64,000 nt of DNA from assembly GCA_012728915.1 (NCBI GenBank), contig JAAYEC010000022.1, positions 1 through 64,000 on the forward strand, given 5' to 3'. A program made the translations under genes and the position numbers. Positions 32,272 to 41,408 of the stretch are shown in pieces; positions within the stretch are counted from its first letter, which is position 1, and every line of letters starts with the position of its first letter. Source of the DNA: Deltaproteobacteria bacterium (GTDB taxonomy: Bacteria > Desulfobacterota > Syntrophia > Syntrophales > UBA2192). Below the pieces are notes generated by a model. That model did not search any database, was not told the origin of the DNA, and was given only the letters and a program-made list of their open reading frames with translations.

Positions 32272-33654
32272 TCACTTGCCGATACAGAAAGTGGAAAATA
32301 TCCGGTCCAGCACCTCCTCGCCGATTGTCTGCCCCGTCACCTCGCCCAGGGCACCCAGGGCCTCGCGGAGATCGAAGGCGGCAAACTCGGGGGAGAGGCC
32401 GCCGGAGAGGCCCTGTTCGGCCGCCCGTAGCGACGCGCAGGAACGCTCCAGGGCGACCTTGTGCCGAAGGTTCGTGAGAACGGCTTCGGATCGGCTTGCG
32501 CCGGCTGCGCGACCGAGAGCGGCAAACACGGCGTCCCGCAGCGCGGGGATTCCCTCTCCTGTCCTGGCCGAGACCCGGAGAATCTCCCGTCCGGTGATTT
32601 CCCCGGGGAGAGAGTCCTCCCGGAGGACCGCGGGCAGATCGGACTTGTTCATTGCCACGACGACATTGCGGTCCCGGTTCGCGGCGACGATGTCCCGGTC
32701 CTCCGTCGTGAAGGGAACGCTTCCGTCCAGCAGGATCACGACGACATCGGCCGCCGCGGCCTGCCGCCAGACGCGGTCGATGCCCTCCCGCTCGGCGGGA
32801 TCCCGCGCCGCCCGGATGCCCGCCGTGTCCACGTACCGCACCGGGACGCCCCGGATGCTGGCGCCCTCCTCGATGAAGTCGCGGGTGGTCCCGGCATGGG
32901 GTGTCACGATGGCCCGGTCCTCGCCCAACAGGCGGTTGAAGAGGCTCGACTTGCCTGCGTTGGCCTTGCCCGTGATCACGACCCGCGCCCCTTCCCTGGC
33001 CATGCGGCCTTCGCCGTAGCTTGCCGTCAGCCCCCCGATCCGCGCCGCGATGTCTCGGAGCCGATCCAGCAGCGCGTCCCTCGGGGACGCTTCGACGCCG
33101 TCTTCCTCCTGGAAGTCGATTTCGGCCTCCAGCAACGCGAGGACGTCGAGGAGGGCGGCGCGCAACTCCCCGATCGAGCGCGACAGGTCGCCCCGGAGAT
33201 GCCCGAGAGCGAGGTCGAGCCCCCGCTGTGACCGGGCCGTGATCATCTCCTGCACGGCCTCCGCCTGGGCGAGATCGAGGCGGCCGTTGAGAAATGCCCG
33301 CCGCGTGAACTCTCCCGGCTCTGCAGGCCGCGCACCGGCCCGGAGGACGGCCGTCAGGACCTCCTCGAGGATGAGGGGGCCTCCGTGGCAGTGGATTTCG
33401 AGCGTGTCTTCGCCGGTGAAGGAGCGGGGCGCCCGCATGAAAACCAGAAGGACTTCATCGAGGATCCGGCCCGTTGTGGGGCAGACGATCTTTCCGTGGG
33501 AGAGACGATGGGAGAGGAGAGGGTTCGACGTCTTCGAGGGCCTGAAAAGGGCGCGCCCGATCCGTTCGGCACCGGGTCCGCTAGCCCGCACGATGCCGAT
33601 GCCTCCCGTGCCGGGCGGTGTGGCGATCGCCGCGATGGTGTCTGCCTGGGTCAC
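32272..33654 (-). CDS. mnmE: tRNA modification GTPase MnmE (TrmE)
   Basis: The 460-residue protein starts at GTG 33654 (VTQADTIAAIATPPGTGGIGIVR), overlapping the jag stop by 4 bp. It has the N-terminal formyl-THF-binding domain (PRSFTGEDTLEIHCHGG, EPGEFTRRAFLNGRLDL), the helical domain, a G domain (GKANAGKSSLFNRLLGED, G2/G3 TTRDFIEE and VDTAGIR, G4 NKSD) and the invariant C-terminal FCIGK. With MnmG it makes 5-carboxymethylaminomethyl groups at wobble uridine. A longer upstream frame (to 34605) is a shadow of jag. Confidence 0.96.
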   Translation of the reverse strand: MTQADTIAAIATPPGTGGIGIVRASGPGAERIGRALFRPSKTSNPLLSHRLSHGKIVCPTTGRILDEVLLVFMRAPRSFTGEDTLEIHCHGGPLILEEVLTAVLRAGARPAEPGEFTRRAFLNGRLDLAQAEAVQEMITARSQRGLDLALGHLRGDLSRSIGELRAALLDVLALLEAEIDFQEEDGVEASPRDALLDRLRDIAARIGGLTASYGEGRMAREGARVVITGKANAGKSSLFNRLLGEDRAIVTPHAGTTRDFIEEGASIRGVPVRYVDTAGIRAARDPAEREGIDRVWRQAAAADVVVILLDGSVPFTTEDRDIVAANRDRNVVVAMNKSDLPAVLREDSLPGEITGREILRVSARTGEGIPALRDAVFAALGRAAGASRSEAVLTNLRHKVALERSCASLRAAEQGLSGGLSPEFAAFDLREALGALGEVTGQTIGEEVLDRIFSTFCIGK

Positions 33655-34658
33655 CGGGGTCTCGGATGATAGGGGCGGCCGCTTCTGCCGGGCCTGACGA
33701 TGATCTTGCGATTGGTGCCCTCGCCGCGGCTCTTCGTGACGACGGAGTCGTCGTTCTGCAGGGTGAGGTGGATGATCCGCCTCTCGCGGGCCGTCAGGTT
33801 GCCCAGCGTGACGGGCTTCCGGGTTTTCCGGACCTTCTGGCTGACCTTTTCCGCCAGGGCCACGAGCGCTTCCTCGCGCTTCTTGCGGTAGTCCTCCGTG
33901 TCGACGACGACCTGCTTCTTTTCGCGGCCCTGCTTGCTGAGGATCTTGTTGACCACGTACTGGAGGGCGTCGAGGGTCTGGCCCCGCTTGCCGATGAGAA
34001 GTCCCTCGTCGGCGCCTTTCAGCGTGAGGCTGATCGCGTCGGGCGTGTCCTCCACCTCCACTTCCGCCTCGATTCCCATGCGGGCCAGGATCTCCAGCAG
34101 GGTGCCCCTCGCCGCCGCCAGGGTCTCCGGCGAGGAGGGCACGGGCTCCGGCTGAGGTTCGCGGGCGGGCAGGGCCTCCCGGGGTTCGCGGGGCGGCCGG
34201 GCTTCTCTCTGCTCCCCTTGTTCCCTGTGCTCCCTCGGGGGTCTCGGTTCGCGGGGCTCCCGGTGATCCCTCTGCGGGCGGGTCTCCCGGTGTTCTTTGT
34301 GCTCTCTCGGGGGCCTCTGCTCGCGGGCTTCCCTGTGCTCTCTCGGGGGTCTCGGCTCGCGGGGTTCCCGGTGATCCCTCTGCGGGCGGGCTTCCCGGTG
34401 CCCGGGCATTTCCACAGGCCTCGCCGCCGGCATGTCGGCCGCCCTTTCCTTCTTCTCTCCGGGGATCTCGAAACTCATGTCCAGGCTCAGGAGGCCGGCC
34501 TTGATCCTGGCCTTCTTCGACCCCACAAGGCCGAGGAAGCCCGAGGAGCCCTCGGAGAGGATCTCGATGTTCAGCTTCTCCCGGGGGACGTCGAATTCCC
34601 GGCACGCCTTCTCGATCGCTTCATCGATCGTCTTTCCTTCGATTTCGAGGACCTTCAT
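33651..34658 (-). CDS. jag: Jag/KhpB RNA-binding protein with repetitive charged linker
   Basis: The 335-residue protein has the Jag_N domain (GKTIDEAIEKACREFDVPREKL to VGSKKARIKAG), a KH domain with GKRGQTLDALQYVV near 232-245 and an R3H domain (EDYRKKREEALVALAEKV, LTARERRIIHLTLQND). Residues about 70-160 are a low-complexity linker of REHREAREQRPPREH-like units rich in Arg, Glu, His and Pro, which makes the protein longer than usual (about 210). Jag/KhpB binds RNA and is tied to cell elongation in Gram-positives. It sits 11 bp after yidC, as expected. Confidence 0.94.
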   Translation of the reverse strand: MKVLEIEGKTIDEAIEKACREFDVPREKLNIEILSEGSSGFLGLVGSKKARIKAGLLSLDMSFEIPGEKKERAADMPAARPVEMPGHREARPQRDHREPREPRPPREHREAREQRPPREHKEHRETRPQRDHREPREPRPPREHREQGEQREARPPREPREALPAREPQPEPVPSSPETLAAARGTLLEILARMGIEAEVEVEDTPDAISLTLKGADEGLLIGKRGQTLDALQYVVNKILSKQGREKKQVVVDTEDYRKKREEALVALAEKVSQKVRKTRKPVTLGNLTARERRIIHLTLQNDDSVVTKSRGEGTNRKIIVRPGRSGRPYHPRPR

Positions 34659-34669
34659 GTGTCAGCACC

Positions 34670-36286
34670 TCACGCGGTGGGAGACTTGTTGATGTAGTAC
34701 TGCTGGCCGATGCTCAGGACGTTGTTGACGAGCCAGTAGATCACGAGCCCCGAGGGGAAGTTGAGAAAGAGGAACGTGAAGACCACGGGCATGAGGAGCA
34801 TCATCTTCTGCTGCATGGGGTCTCCCATGGGAGGCGACATCTTCTGCTGAATCAGCATGGTCGCCCCCATGATGATGGGCGTGATGTAGTAGGGGTCCTT
34901 CGCCGACAGGTCCTGGATCCACCAGACGAACGGCGCGTGGCGCAGCTCGATGGCGTAGGACAGCAGCTGGTAGAGGGCGATGAAGACGGGGATCTGAATG
35001 ATCATCGGCAGACACCCGCCCAACGGGTTGATCTTGTGCGTTTTGTAGAGCTCCATGACGGCCGCGTTCATCTTCTGCTTGTCGTCCTTGTAGCGCTCCT
35101 TGATCTCGTTGAGCTTGGGCTGGACCTTCTGCATCTCTTTCATCGACTTGTAGCTCTTGTTGCCAAGCGGCCAGAACAGGAGCTTCGTGAGCATCGTGAT
35201 GAGGATGATCACGAGACCGTAGTTGCCCACATACTTGTAGAGGTACTGCATGAAAAAGAGGATCGGGTAGGCGAGCCACTTCATCCAGTTGCCGACGTTG
35301 ATGGCCGCCTCGAGCCCCGCGTCCTCCGCCTTGAGGCGGTTGTATTCCTTCGGTCCCACGAAAAGGGTGTAGTTGAACACGCCCGGCTGCCCCGGGGGGA
35401 TCGTGTTCTTCGGGCCGTCGAGGGTGACGACGACCTGCCCCCTCGCGTCCCGGGCGAAGGTGGCGGTTGTGAGCGCCGGCTGCTTGGGGATCATGGCTGC
35501 GAGGAAAAACTTGTTTTCGAAGCCGCCCCACTGGATGTCGGGTCCGTAAGCCTTTTTCTCCAGCTTCGCTCCGGCCTCCCGCTCTGTCGAGTTCTTGGCC
35601 CGGGCGACGGCCCCCTCTTCCTCCAGCCCCTTCTTGTTCAGCTCCTCGAGCCACCGGATGGAGAGGCTCTGGTTCAGGGCGGCATTCGTGGCGTTGACGA
35701 ACCGCACCTCGAGGTCGAAGGAGTAGCGGTCCGGCAGGAAGGTATAGATCTTCTCCACGCGGTACTGACCGGGGACGGCGCAGGTGAAGACGAGCCTGCC
35801 GGGCCCGGCACCCCCCGTGAGGTCGAGCTCCTTCCGGTCGGCCTCGAAGGCGACATCGCCGGGCAGGTCGATCGTCGAGCCGGTGAAGGCCGTCGACAGG
35901 GGGAGCTCGGAGCCCTCCTGGACCGCGACCATTTCAATGAGGGGGCTCCCCTCGTCGAGGGTCGCCTTGTATTCCTTGAGCTTGAGAGACTTGAGGGCGC
36001 CGCCGCGGGTGCTGAAAACGGCCGTGTACAGCGGGGTCTCTACCCGGATGTCCTTTGCGGGCGCGGCGGCTCTCACCGCGGCTGCCGGTGCGGGCCGGGC
36101 GGCCGCGGGCACCGCCGGGGCGCCGACCGGCGCCGTTGCCGGGGGCTGGGCCGTCTGGGTCTGGGTTTGCGTCTGGGCCTGCTCCTGCTTCTGGGTCTCG
36201 AGATTCTTCGCGAAGAAGTACTGGTAGATGAAGACGACGATAAAGGACAGGAGAATCGCCAGAAATGTCCGTACGTTCGTGCTCAT
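34670..36286 (-). CDS. yidC: Membrane protein insertase YidC
   Basis: The 538-residue protein has an N-terminal helix (FLAILLSFIVVFIYQYFFA), a Gln/Thr/Pro/Ala-rich linker (about 35-85), a periplasmic beta-supersandwich domain and the conserved five-helix core (PILFFMQYLYKYVGNYGLVII, GCLPMIIQIPVFIALYQLL, MMLLMPVVFTFLFLNFPSGLVIYWLVNN). This is the Gram-negative type insertase that integrates inner-membrane proteins with or without SecYEG. It lies in the order rnpA-yidD-yidC-jag-mnmE. The start at 36286 gives a sensible signal-anchor. Confidence 0.97.
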   Translation of the reverse strand: MSTNVRTFLAILLSFIVVFIYQYFFAKNLETQKQEQAQTQTQTQTAQPPATAPVGAPAVPAAARPAPAAAVRAAAPAKDIRVETPLYTAVFSTRGGALKSLKLKEYKATLDEGSPLIEMVAVQEGSELPLSTAFTGSTIDLPGDVAFEADRKELDLTGGAGPGRLVFTCAVPGQYRVEKIYTFLPDRYSFDLEVRFVNATNAALNQSLSIRWLEELNKKGLEEEGAVARAKNSTEREAGAKLEKKAYGPDIQWGGFENKFFLAAMIPKQPALTTATFARDARGQVVVTLDGPKNTIPPGQPGVFNYTLFVGPKEYNRLKAEDAGLEAAINVGNWMKWLAYPILFFMQYLYKYVGNYGLVIILITMLTKLLFWPLGNKSYKSMKEMQKVQPKLNEIKERYKDDKQKMNAAVMELYKTHKINPLGGCLPMIIQIPVFIALYQLLSYAIELRHAPFVWWIQDLSAKDPYYITPIIMGATMLIQQKMSPPMGDPMQQKMMLLMPVVFTFLFLNFPSGLVIYWLVNNVLSIGQQYYINKSPTA

Positions 36287-36307
36287 GAAGTGCCTCCTGG
36301 GGCTCGC

Positions 36308-36532
36308 TTACCGGACCGGATCGTAGCCGCCGGGATGAAAGGGGTGGCAGCGCAGCAACCGCCGGATCCCGAGAAGGATGCCCCGGGCCGGTCCGTGCCG
36401 GCGGATCGCCGTCAGGGTGTACTCGGAGCAGGTCGGGGTGAAGCGGCAGCTTGGCGGCAGGATGGGGGAGACAAGGATCTGGTAGGCCCGGATGAGAGCG
36501 ATGGACAGCGTCTGGAAAAAATGCCTCATCAT
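36308..36532 (-). CDS. yidD: Membrane protein insertion efficiency factor YidD
   Basis: The product from ATG 36532 has 74 residues (an ATG at 36529 is equally possible). It contains [26 protein letters not shown], the family signature CRxxPTCSxY, and the end [11 protein letters not shown]. YidD is a small amphipathic inner-membrane-associated protein that helps YidC and Sec insertion. It begins 2 bp after the rnpA stop, and is followed by yidC 21 bp later. The longer frame to 36592 overlaps rnpA and is not needed. Confidence 0.93.
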   Translation of the reverse strand: MMRHFFQTLSIALIRAYQILVSPILPPSCRFTPTCSEYTLTAIRRHGPARGILLGIRRLLRCHPFHPGGYDPVR

Positions 36533-36534
36533 GT

Positions 36535-36918
36535 TCAGGCTTTCATTCGTCCCGCGAGGGCCTTCTCCAGCTCGCCGCAGAGGTCCTGACATTTCATGGA
36601 GGAGAAGTCTTTCCGTGCGACAATCAGGATATCCTGCGAGGCCGGAAGCCTGTGTTTGTTCAAGCGGAAGAACTCTCTCAGGAGCCGCTTCATCCGGTTG
36701 CGCCTGACGGCCGTTTTTGCCACCCGCCTGCCGACGACGAGCCCGAGGCGCCGCGTGCCCGAAGGGTTCCTGCCGAGAATGACGGTCAGATTCCCCGTGT
36801 GAATCCGCCTGCCCGATTCGAAAAGGGCCGAAAACTCGCTTCGCCTGCGGATTCTCTCGCTTTTCGGCAGCGTGTGCCTGCTTCCGGGGACCGGGGGTTT
36901 TCCTGCGGCTGGGCTCAC
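36535..36918 (-). CDS. rnpA: Ribonuclease P protein component
   Basis: The 127-residue basic protein from a GTG at 36918 has [50 protein letters not shown] (the RNR signature) and ILIVARKDF. It binds the catalytic RNase P RNA and helps mature tRNA 5-prime ends. The N-terminal ~15 residues (rich in Pro, Ala and Gly) extend beyond the usual start; KSERIR is the normal beginning. It follows rpmH in the conserved order. Confidence 0.94.
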   Translation of the reverse strand: MSPAAGKPPVPGSRHTLPKSERIRRRSEFSALFESGRRIHTGNLTVILGRNPSGTRRLGLVVGRRVAKTAVRRNRMKRLLREFFRLNKHRLPASQDILIVARKDFSSMKCQDLCGELEKALAGRMKA

Positions 36919-36942
36919 CCTTGCACTCTTCCCTGACCCGGA

Positions 36943-37080
36943 TCAGACGGCCAATCGTTTTCTCCCCTTGGCGCGCCTTCTGCTCAGCACCAGCCGCCCG
37001 CCCCTGGTGGCCATTCTGGCTCGAAATCCGTGGGCCCGCTTGCGCTTGAGATTCGTGATCGTCTTGAGAGTCTTTTTCAT
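36943..37080 (-). CDS. rpmH: 50S ribosomal protein L34
   Basis: A 45-residue reading frame on the minus strand translates to a protein starting [19 protein letters not shown] and ending GRKRLAV, with the L34 hallmark [20 protein letters not shown]. It is extremely basic, as expected. It is 24 bp upstream of rnpA. The N-terminus reads [14 protein letters not shown] instead of the common KRTYQPSNLKRKR, a small divergence. No dnaA is adjacent; uvrB lies divergently upstream instead. Confidence 0.95.
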   Translation of the reverse strand: MKKTLKTITNLKRKRAHGFRARMATRGGRLVLSRRRAKGRKRLAV

Positions 37081-37118
37081 AGCCTGATGATCCTGTGGAT
37101 TAAATGCTAAAGGCGATT

Positions 37119-37147
37119 CTTAAACCATTATTCCGAATGTTTGTCAA
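37119..37147 (-). promoter_or_regulatory. Sigma-70 promoter for rpmH operon
   Basis: On the minus strand TTGACA (37147-37142) and TTTAAG (37124-37119) are separated by 17 bases, about 40 bp before the rpmH start. The -35 is perfect and the -10 matches four of six positions. Confidence 0.6.
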
Positions 37148-37295
37148 GGGTTAATTGACCGGATGCCTCCCGTCACTTTTCCCTTGCCGCGGGCGTTTCG
37201 GGCAACGGCCGGCTTGCGTCCCCTTGCGGAGTCCACTATAGTAATCAGGCAGGCCGCCGGTGCGGCCGGCGGAAACCGTTCCGAGCGGCAGGGGA

Positions 37296-39431
37296 ATGAC
37301 GGGAAGCAGACCGGACAGGAAGCCCGCGGGCGATTACGTCGACCGCAGACCCTTCAGAATCGTATCCGACTTCGAACCCCGGGGCGACCAGCCCCAGGCC
37401 ATCGAGAGGCTCGCCCGGGGCGTCGAGAAGGGGCACCCGCACCAGGTCCTCCTCGGGATCACGGGCTCGGGCAAGACCTTCACGGTGGCCAACGTTATCC
37501 AGGCCGTGCAGCGGCCCGCGCTGGTCATCGCCCACAACAAGACCCTGGCGGCGCAGCTCTACCAGGAGTTCAGGACGCTCTTCCCGGAGAACGCCGTCGA
37601 GTACTTCGTCAGCTACTACGACTACTACCAGCCCGAGGCCTACATCCCCGCGACGGACACCTACATCGAGAAGGATTCCGCCATCAACGAGGAGATCGAC
37701 AAGATGCGCCACTCGGCGACGCGCTCGATCCTGTCGCGCAGCGACGTGATCGTCGTCGCCAGCGTCTCCTGCATCTACGGCATCGGTGCACCCGAGACCT
37801 ATCTCGGCATGGCGCTTTCCCTCGAGGAGGGCATGGAGATCCAGCGGGACACGATGCTGAGGCGCCTCGTGGACATCCAGTACGAGCGCAACGACATGGA
37901 CTTTCACCGCGGCGCCTTCCGGGTCCGCGGTGACGTGGTCGAGATTTTCCCGGCCTACGAGGAGGAACAGGCCGTCCGCGTCGAGTTCCTCGGCGACCGG
38001 ATCGAGGCGCTCTCCCTGGTGGATCCCCTCCGGGGGAAAAAGCTGGGGCGGCTGTGGCGGACGGACATCTACCCCGGGAGCCACTATGTCACGACGCGGG
38101 AGACGGTGAAGGCGGCCCTCGTCTCCATCCGGGAGGAGCTGGGCGAGCGGCTCCGCGTTCTTCAATCGCAGGGGAAGCTCCTGGAGGCCCAGCGGCTCGA
38201 GCAGCGCACCCGCTTCGACCTGGAGATGCTCGAGGAGATGGGCTACTGCCAGGGGATCGAGAACTACTCCCGGCACCTCACGGGGAGACGGCCGGGCGAG
38301 CCGCCCCCGACCCTCATGGAATACCTGCCGGCAAAGGCCCTGGTCATCCTCGACGAGAGCCACGTCACCGTGCCACAGCTCGTGGGCATGTACCGCGGCG
38401 ACCGCTCCAGGAAAGAAACCCTCGTGGAGCACGGGTTCCGGCTGCCCTCGGCGCTGGACAACCGGCCGCTCATGTTCGAGGAGTACGAACGGTTTCCCCA
38501 GCAGCGCCTCTACATCTCGGCGACCCCGGCCGAGTACGAGATCGCGAAGACCCGCGGGCGCGTGGTGGAACAGATCGTGCGGCCCACGGGGCTCATGGAC
38601 CCCGAGATCATCGTCCGCCCCGTGACTCACCAGGTGGACGACCTGCTGGGCGAGGTCCGCAAGCGCGCCGAGCGCGGCGAGCGGGTCCTCGTGACGACCC
38701 TTACGAAGCGCATGGCCGAGAATCTCACGGAGTACTACGAGAGCCTGGGGGTGCGGGTGAAGTACCTTCACTCCGATGTTCACACCCTGGAGCGGGTCGT
38801 CATCATCCGCGACCTGAGGTTGGGCAGGTTCGACGTCCTGGTCGGCGTCAACCTCCTGCGGGAAGGGCTCGACATCCCCGAGGTGTCGCTCGTGGCCATC
38901 CTGGATGCCGACAAGGAGGGGTTCCTGCGCTCGGAACGATCCCTCATCCAGACAAGCGGGCGGGCGGCGCGAAACGCGGGGGGCCAGGTCATCATGTACG
39001 CCGACCGGATCACCGATTCCATGCGGGCCTGCATCGGCGAGACGGAGCGGCGGCGGGCGATCCAGCGCCGGTTCAACGAGGAGCACGGGATCACGCCGGA
39101 GACGATCCGCAAGTCCATCGACAATGTCCTGGCCTCCGTCTATGAGGCCGACTACGTCACCGTTCCCGTTATGGAACCGAAGGTGGAATACGTCTCCATC
39201 GCCGAGATCCCGGACCTGATCGCGAAGCTTCGGGAAGAGATGAGGGCCGCCGCCCGGGACTACGAGTTCGAACGGGCGGCCGAGCTGCGGGACCGGATCC
39301 GCAGGCTCACGGAGCTGGAGATCGGCTTCGGCGGGGAGACGCCCGACGCCGAAGCCGAGGCGGGCGAAAGGCCGGTGAGAAGCGGGAAGCGCATCGTGAA
39401 GCGACGTGAGGGTAAGAAGGTAAGAAGGTAA
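37296..39431 (+). CDS. uvrB: Excinuclease ABC subunit B
   Basis: The start at 37296 is preceded by GGCAGGGGA; the product has 711 residues, within a normal range. It has helicase motif [16 protein letters not shown] near 57-71, the beta-hairpin segment [13 protein letters not shown], motif [33 protein letters not shown] and the C-terminal UVR motif ([24 protein letters not shown]). UvrB verifies DNA lesions handed over by UvrA and recruits UvrC. uvrC is 78 bp downstream. The last codons lie within a GAGGGTAAGAAGGT-type repeat that runs past the stop. Confidence 0.97.
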   Translation: MTGSRPDRKPAGDYVDRRPFRIVSDFEPRGDQPQAIERLARGVEKGHPHQVLLGITGSGKTFTVANVIQAVQRPALVIAHNKTLAAQLYQEFRTLFPENAVEYFVSYYDYYQPEAYIPATDTYIEKDSAINEEIDKMRHSATRSILSRSDVIVVASVSCIYGIGAPETYLGMALSLEEGMEIQRDTMLRRLVDIQYERNDMDFHRGAFRVRGDVVEIFPAYEEEQAVRVEFLGDRIEALSLVDPLRGKKLGRLWRTDIYPGSHYVTTRETVKAALVSIREELGERLRVLQSQGKLLEAQRLEQRTRFDLEMLEEMGYCQGIENYSRHLTGRRPGEPPPTLMEYLPAKALVILDESHVTVPQLVGMYRGDRSRKETLVEHGFRLPSALDNRPLMFEEYERFPQQRLYISATPAEYEIAKTRGRVVEQIVRPTGLMDPEIIVRPVTHQVDDLLGEVRKRAERGERVLVTTLTKRMAENLTEYYESLGVRVKYLHSDVHTLERVVIIRDLRLGRFDVLVGVNLLREGLDIPEVSLVAILDADKEGFLRSERSLIQTSGRAARNAGGQVIMYADRITDSMRACIGETERRRAIQRRFNEEHGITPETIRKSIDNVLASVYEADYVTVPVMEPKVEYVSIAEIPDLIAKLREEMRAAARDYEFERAAELRDRIRRLTELEIGFGGETPDAEAEAGERPVRSGKRIVKRREGKKVRR

Positions 39432-39435
39432 GAAG
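39408..39435 (+). repeat. GAGGGTAAGAAGGTAAGAAGG repeat across the uvrB stop
   Basis: The stretch at 39408-39435 has three copies of GGTAAGAA-type units and overlaps the uvrB stop codon (39429-39431), so it encodes the last residues GKKVRR. It matches the family at 22615-22646. Confidence 0.6.
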
Positions 39436-39509
39436 CGCGGCTTGACAGCCGCCGTCCTGTTTTTCCCGAGGCCCGGTATCCAATACCCGATACCCCGAGG
39501 ATGGGGACC

Positions 39510-41390
39510 ATGCAGAACGATCCGTCAAACAGCCGCATCAGCATACCGGAGCCGCTCGACCGGAAGATCAGGGCCATTCCCCCCAGGACGGGCGTCTACC
39601 TCATGAAGGACGCCGGGGGCAGCATCATCTACGTCGGCAAGGCGAAGAACCTCCGGAGCCGCATCCGCAATTATTTCCAGGGCGCCGACACGCGCGCCAT
39701 GGTGCCCTTCCTCGTTTCCCGCGTCCGCGACCTGGACTTCGTTGTCACCAACACGGAGAAGGAGGCCTTTCTCCTCGAGAACACCCTCATCAAGGAGCAC
39801 CGGCCCCGTTACAACGTCATCTTCCGCGACGACAAGACGTACTTCAGCCTGCGCCTCGACACGCGGCAGGACTTTCCCGCCTTCCGGCTGGTGCGGAAAA
39901 TAAGAAAGGACGGGGCCCGCTACTTCGGGCCCTACCCGTCGGGGCTTGCGGCCAGGGAGACGCTGAAATACCTCCACCGGCTCTTTCCGCTGAGGACCTG
40001 CAAGGACAGGGAGTTTGCGACGCGGCGCCGGCCCTGCATCGAGTACGGGATCCACAATTGTGTCGGACCCTGTGTGGGTCTCGTCGGCAGGGAAGAGTAC
40101 CGGAAGTACATTGACGCCGCGGTCCTCTTCCTCGAAGGGCGCGGCGCGAAGCTGCTGGACCTGCTGAAAAAGAGGATGGCCGAGGCGGCGGAGAACCTCG
40201 AGTTCGAGGAGGCCGCGAGGCTGCGCGACCGGATCGCCGCCGTGGAAACGACGGTGGAGAAACAGCGGATGGTGTCGGCCGATTTCAAGGACCAGGACGT
40301 CTTCGGCCTGCACCGGGAGGACGGCCAGGTCCAGGTCTGCATCCTTTGCATCCGCGAGGGGAAGACCCTGGGTACGAAGAAGTTCCCCCCCGTCCGCACG
40401 GCGGCCGCCGACGCCGAAGTCCTCTCGTCGCTGCTGAGGCAGTATTACGACGGGGAGCCCTTCATCCCGGCCGAGGTCGTCATCCCCGAAGCGGTCGAGG
40501 ATGGAGACGTCCTGGCCGAATGGCTTTCGGAGAAGCGGGGCAAGAGGGTCGATCTCGTCGTCCCGCACAGGGGACCGAGGAGGGACCTCGTCGGGATCGC
40601 CCGGCAGAACGCCGAGGGCCTCTTCCGGGCCGAGCGGGCCGCGCGCATGGACGAGGAGGCGGCCATGGCCCTGCTCCGGGACAAGCTTCACCTGCACAGG
40701 CTGCCCCGCCGGGTCGAGTGCGTCGACATCTCGAATATCGGCGGCGAGATGCCCGTGGGCTCGCTTGTGACGTTCTCGGACGGCAAGCCCGACAAGTCGG
40801 GCTACAGGCTGTTCCATGTCCGCGGCGTCGAGGGCCCGGATGACTACGCCGGCATGCACGAGGTCCTCAGAAGGCGCTTCGACGGCCGGGAGAACCTGCC
40901 CGATCTGCTCATGGTGGACGGCGGCCGGGGACAGGTGAGCATGGCAGTCAGGACCCTGCGCGAGCTGGGCATCGGCGACCTCGACGTAATAGGCCTGGCG
41001 AAGGGATCGGCGCCGGCCGGAAGCAGCGACGGCGCGCGCCGGCGGCCCTCGATGAAGGAGCAGGATCACGTCTACCTGGCAGGGCGAAAGGACCCTGTCT
41101 ACATCGCAAAATACCCCGCCGCCCTGTTGTTCTTGCAGCGAATCCGGGACGAGGCGCACCGCTTTGCCGTCACGCACCACCGCCGGAGGATGGAGAAGCG
41201 GGACGTGCACTCCGTTCTGGACGACGTCCCGGGCGTGGGAACGGCGAAGAAAAAGGCCCTCCTGCGCCGGTTCGGCGATATCGACACGCTGCGCCGCGCC
41301 GGCCGGGAGGACCTGGAAGCCGTCCCGGGGATCACCCCCCGGCTCGCTGAAGAGATCCTGAGATTTCTGAATCCCGCCGAACCCTCCTGA
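39510..41390 (+). CDS. uvrC: Excinuclease ABC subunit C
   Basis: From ATG 39510 (preceded by GAGGATGGGG) the product has 626 residues; an ATG at 39501 is an alternative. It has a GIY-YIG nuclease domain (PRTGVYLMKDAGGSIIYVGKAKNLRSRI in about residues 20-47), a UVR motif, an RNase H-like nuclease domain (VECVDISNIGGEMPVGSLV, LLMVDGGRGQVSMA, VIGLAKG) and C-terminal helix-hairpin-helix motifs (DDVPGVGTAKKKALLRRFGD, AVPGITPRLAEEIL). UvrC makes both incisions in nucleotide excision repair. Confidence 0.97.
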   Translation: MQNDPSNSRISIPEPLDRKIRAIPPRTGVYLMKDAGGSIIYVGKAKNLRSRIRNYFQGADTRAMVPFLVSRVRDLDFVVTNTEKEAFLLENTLIKEHRPRYNVIFRDDKTYFSLRLDTRQDFPAFRLVRKIRKDGARYFGPYPSGLAARETLKYLHRLFPLRTCKDREFATRRRPCIEYGIHNCVGPCVGLVGREEYRKYIDAAVLFLEGRGAKLLDLLKKRMAEAAENLEFEEAARLRDRIAAVETTVEKQRMVSADFKDQDVFGLHREDGQVQVCILCIREGKTLGTKKFPPVRTAAADAEVLSSLLRQYYDGEPFIPAEVVIPEAVEDGDVLAEWLSEKRGKRVDLVVPHRGPRRDLVGIARQNAEGLFRAERAARMDEEAAMALLRDKLHLHRLPRRVECVDISNIGGEMPVGSLVTFSDGKPDKSGYRLFHVRGVEGPDDYAGMHEVLRRRFDGRENLPDLLMVDGGRGQVSMAVRTLRELGIGDLDVIGLAKGSAPAGSSDGARRRPSMKEQDHVYLAGRKDPVYIAKYPAALLFLQRIRDEAHRFAVTHHRRRMEKRDVHSVLDDVPGVGTAKKKALLRRFGDIDTLRRAGREDLEAVPGITPRLAEEILRFLNPAEPS

Positions 41391-41408
41391 ACCGGGCCGG
41401 GCGCCGCC

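Noticed and set aside
34200-34400. Repeat array in jag as CRISPR
   Set aside because: The repeats are imperfect, in frame and encode a charged linker. No constant repeat with unique spacers is present, and I saw no CRISPR array or cas genes anywhere in the window.
32272-34605. A 777-residue MnmE with a Gly/Arg/Pro-rich N-terminal extension
   Set aside because: The extension is the other-frame reading of the jag gene; the true MnmE starts at the GTG at 33654, which overlaps the jag stop in the usual way.
37081-37259. Origin of replication next to rpmH
   Set aside because: One sequence near 37092 differs by one base from a DnaA box on the minus strand, but there is no cluster of boxes, no dnaA and no AT-rich unwinding element.
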